Source: Monosporascus cannonballus
Taxonomy: Eukaryota; Ascomycota; Sordariomycetes; Xylariales
Length of the DNA stretch: 22,599 nucleotides
Direction of reading: 5' to 3'
Assembly: GCA_004154925.1 (NCBI GenBank)
Contig: QJNS01000505.1
Location: 1 to 22,599, forward strand
This document shows, piece by piece, positions 21,521-22,599 of the stretch. The position numbers and the translations under genes are program-made. How positions within the stretch are numbered: the first letter of the stretch is position 1; each line of letters opens with the position of its first letter. Below the pieces are notes generated by a model. That model saw only the letters and a list, made by a program, of their open reading frames with translations. It did not search any database and was not told the origin of the DNA.

Positions 21521-22511
21521 GATTTACGATTGCGACGGCGGTAAGAGAGATTGAGGGGAGCGTGAATAAGCAGGCAGGTCCTAGCCAAATATTTGGCCTA
21601 CCATTCTATCTGGTACTAGTATCACATAGAAGTACAGGTTCACGATTTATTCGGATGTTATTTTACGGATTCAGTAAAACGTATGATAATATTAAATACA
21701 TGATATGCTTATATACAGAAACAGTTGTTAGGAAATCGTTTTCAAAGTCTTTAATTGTATATTAGTTTTTTTAATGGTTTTTTTACTCTGTTTATAATTA
21801 TTATTAAGCAGTATTTTTTGTATTGTAAGTACTCGGTTGCGTTAGGTACCTACCTAAGCGCCCACTACCTCGGATCCCGTCTCGGTCTATATCAGGCTTT
21901 AATGGGCTCTGATATCGACCATTGGCAAGATAGCGACAATCTAGGTACGAATCCCAAAACCACGGGAAACACACCGGTAGGGAATAATAGCCGCGGAGAA
22001 TCTAGCCTCTTCGTAAAGGGGGAACGACCTTGGACTAGAGGAAATCCATAGTGATGTGTCGTAGTGATGGTCTTAGTGGTGGTGACTAGGAGCCAAGCAT
22101 TTCCCACAACCGGCTGGGACATCGGTCAGCGGCAGCGCCCGTGTTGCTATCTCACCTTACATCAAGTATGAACCCGGGGCAGAGATGCAGGAAGACAGGG
22201 AGGGTGTCCGTCTCCTGCGTTATCCGGGAGAGGAGAACATTTACGAGGCATGTGGTCATGACATCAATTCCCCAGCACTCTCTTCAGCCCCTTTTCTTAA
22301 CGTTCTCGCATGCTCATGCTCGTACCATCATACTTTCTGTGCTCTCATAGTTTACATGTATTGGTATACAGCGTTAGTCTCATACAGGTTCATGGGATTG
22401 AGTCGAGGGCGGATTTGCTCGGTGGCCTGGTTGATACCGGTTTCCGAATCAATCGGGGCAATTCGAATTATCTCGGCGTACGAAGCTCACCCACTGCAAC
22501 GCATGAAAGGG

Positions 22512-22512
<1 letters not shown>
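21521..22512 (-). promoter_or_regulatory. Upstream region of mdm20, no other gene seen
   Basis: This is the 5' flank of the NatB-subunit gene up to the contig end. It contains a perfect palindrome at 21584-21597, an AT-richer stretch at about 21630-21825 without the strict CpG-only pattern of the RIP block, and a GGTACCTACCTAA word near 21845 common in Pezizomycotina intergenic DNA. Short open frames (such as 21755-22051 plus and 21892-22122 minus) show no recognisable domain. The last 200 bases could belong to another gene cut off by the contig end, but I see no coding evidence. Confidence 0.45.
21584..21597. promoter_or_regulatory. Palindrome GCCAAATATTTGGC upstream of mdm20
   Basis: A perfect 14-bp palindrome lies 63 bp upstream of the mdm20 start codon. 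The dyad suggests a dimeric regulator site, but its position may be within the transcript leader and no factor is assigned. Confidence 0.35.

Positions 22513-22599
<87 letters not shown>
22513..22599. other. Terminal poly-G run (likely artefact)
   Basis: Eighty-seven uninterrupted G residues, the exact reverse complement of the left terminal run. Both ends read outward as 3' poly-G, as dark cycles in two-colour sequencing would give. See the entry for the left end. Confidence 0.85.

Overview
The window looks like one contig of nuclear DNA from a filamentous ascomycete (Pezizomycotina, probably a Sordariomycete). This rests on three things: short introns with GT donors, CTRAC-like branch points and AG acceptors; compact GC-rich exons; and a large AT-rich block with the look of repeat-induced point mutation (RIP). 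All protein assignments come from reading translations by eye, not from a database search.

Layout. Positions 1-87 are pure C and 22513-22599 are pure G, exactly 87 bases each, which is most likely an assembly or sequencing artefact. Positions 88-1532 hold no gene I can support. Positions 1533-3188 (minus) encode the beta subunit of protein geranylgeranyltransferase type I (Cdc43 family, two exons). Positions 3189-4019 hold its upstream region, then short tandem and inverted repeats. From about 4020 to 14947 lies roughly 11 kb of extremely AT-rich, gene-free sequence in which the surviving C and G sit mostly in CpG: a RIP-degraded repeat block with one poorly mutated island near 10866-11000. 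The right edge of the block carries nested inverted repeats (14948-15109) and a separate 208-bp element with terminal inverted repeats and two internal palindromes (15136-15343).

Positions 15675-16364 (plus) encode a small four-helix membrane protein of the Ilm1 family (two exons). After about 1.2 kb of non-coding sequence, 17546-21520 (minus) encodes the auxiliary subunit of the NatB N-terminal acetyltransferase (Mdm20/Naa25), for which I resolve seven exons. The rest, to 22512, is its upstream region.

The three genes are conserved housekeeping genes, not a cluster. The prenyltransferase gene and the Ilm1 gene both start at and point away from the AT-rich block, so their promoters lie next to likely heterochromatin. 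Ilm1 and Mdm20 are tail to tail. I found no credible new multi-gene system. The most unusual material is the RIP block, its unmutated island, and the palindrome-rich elements at its right border.
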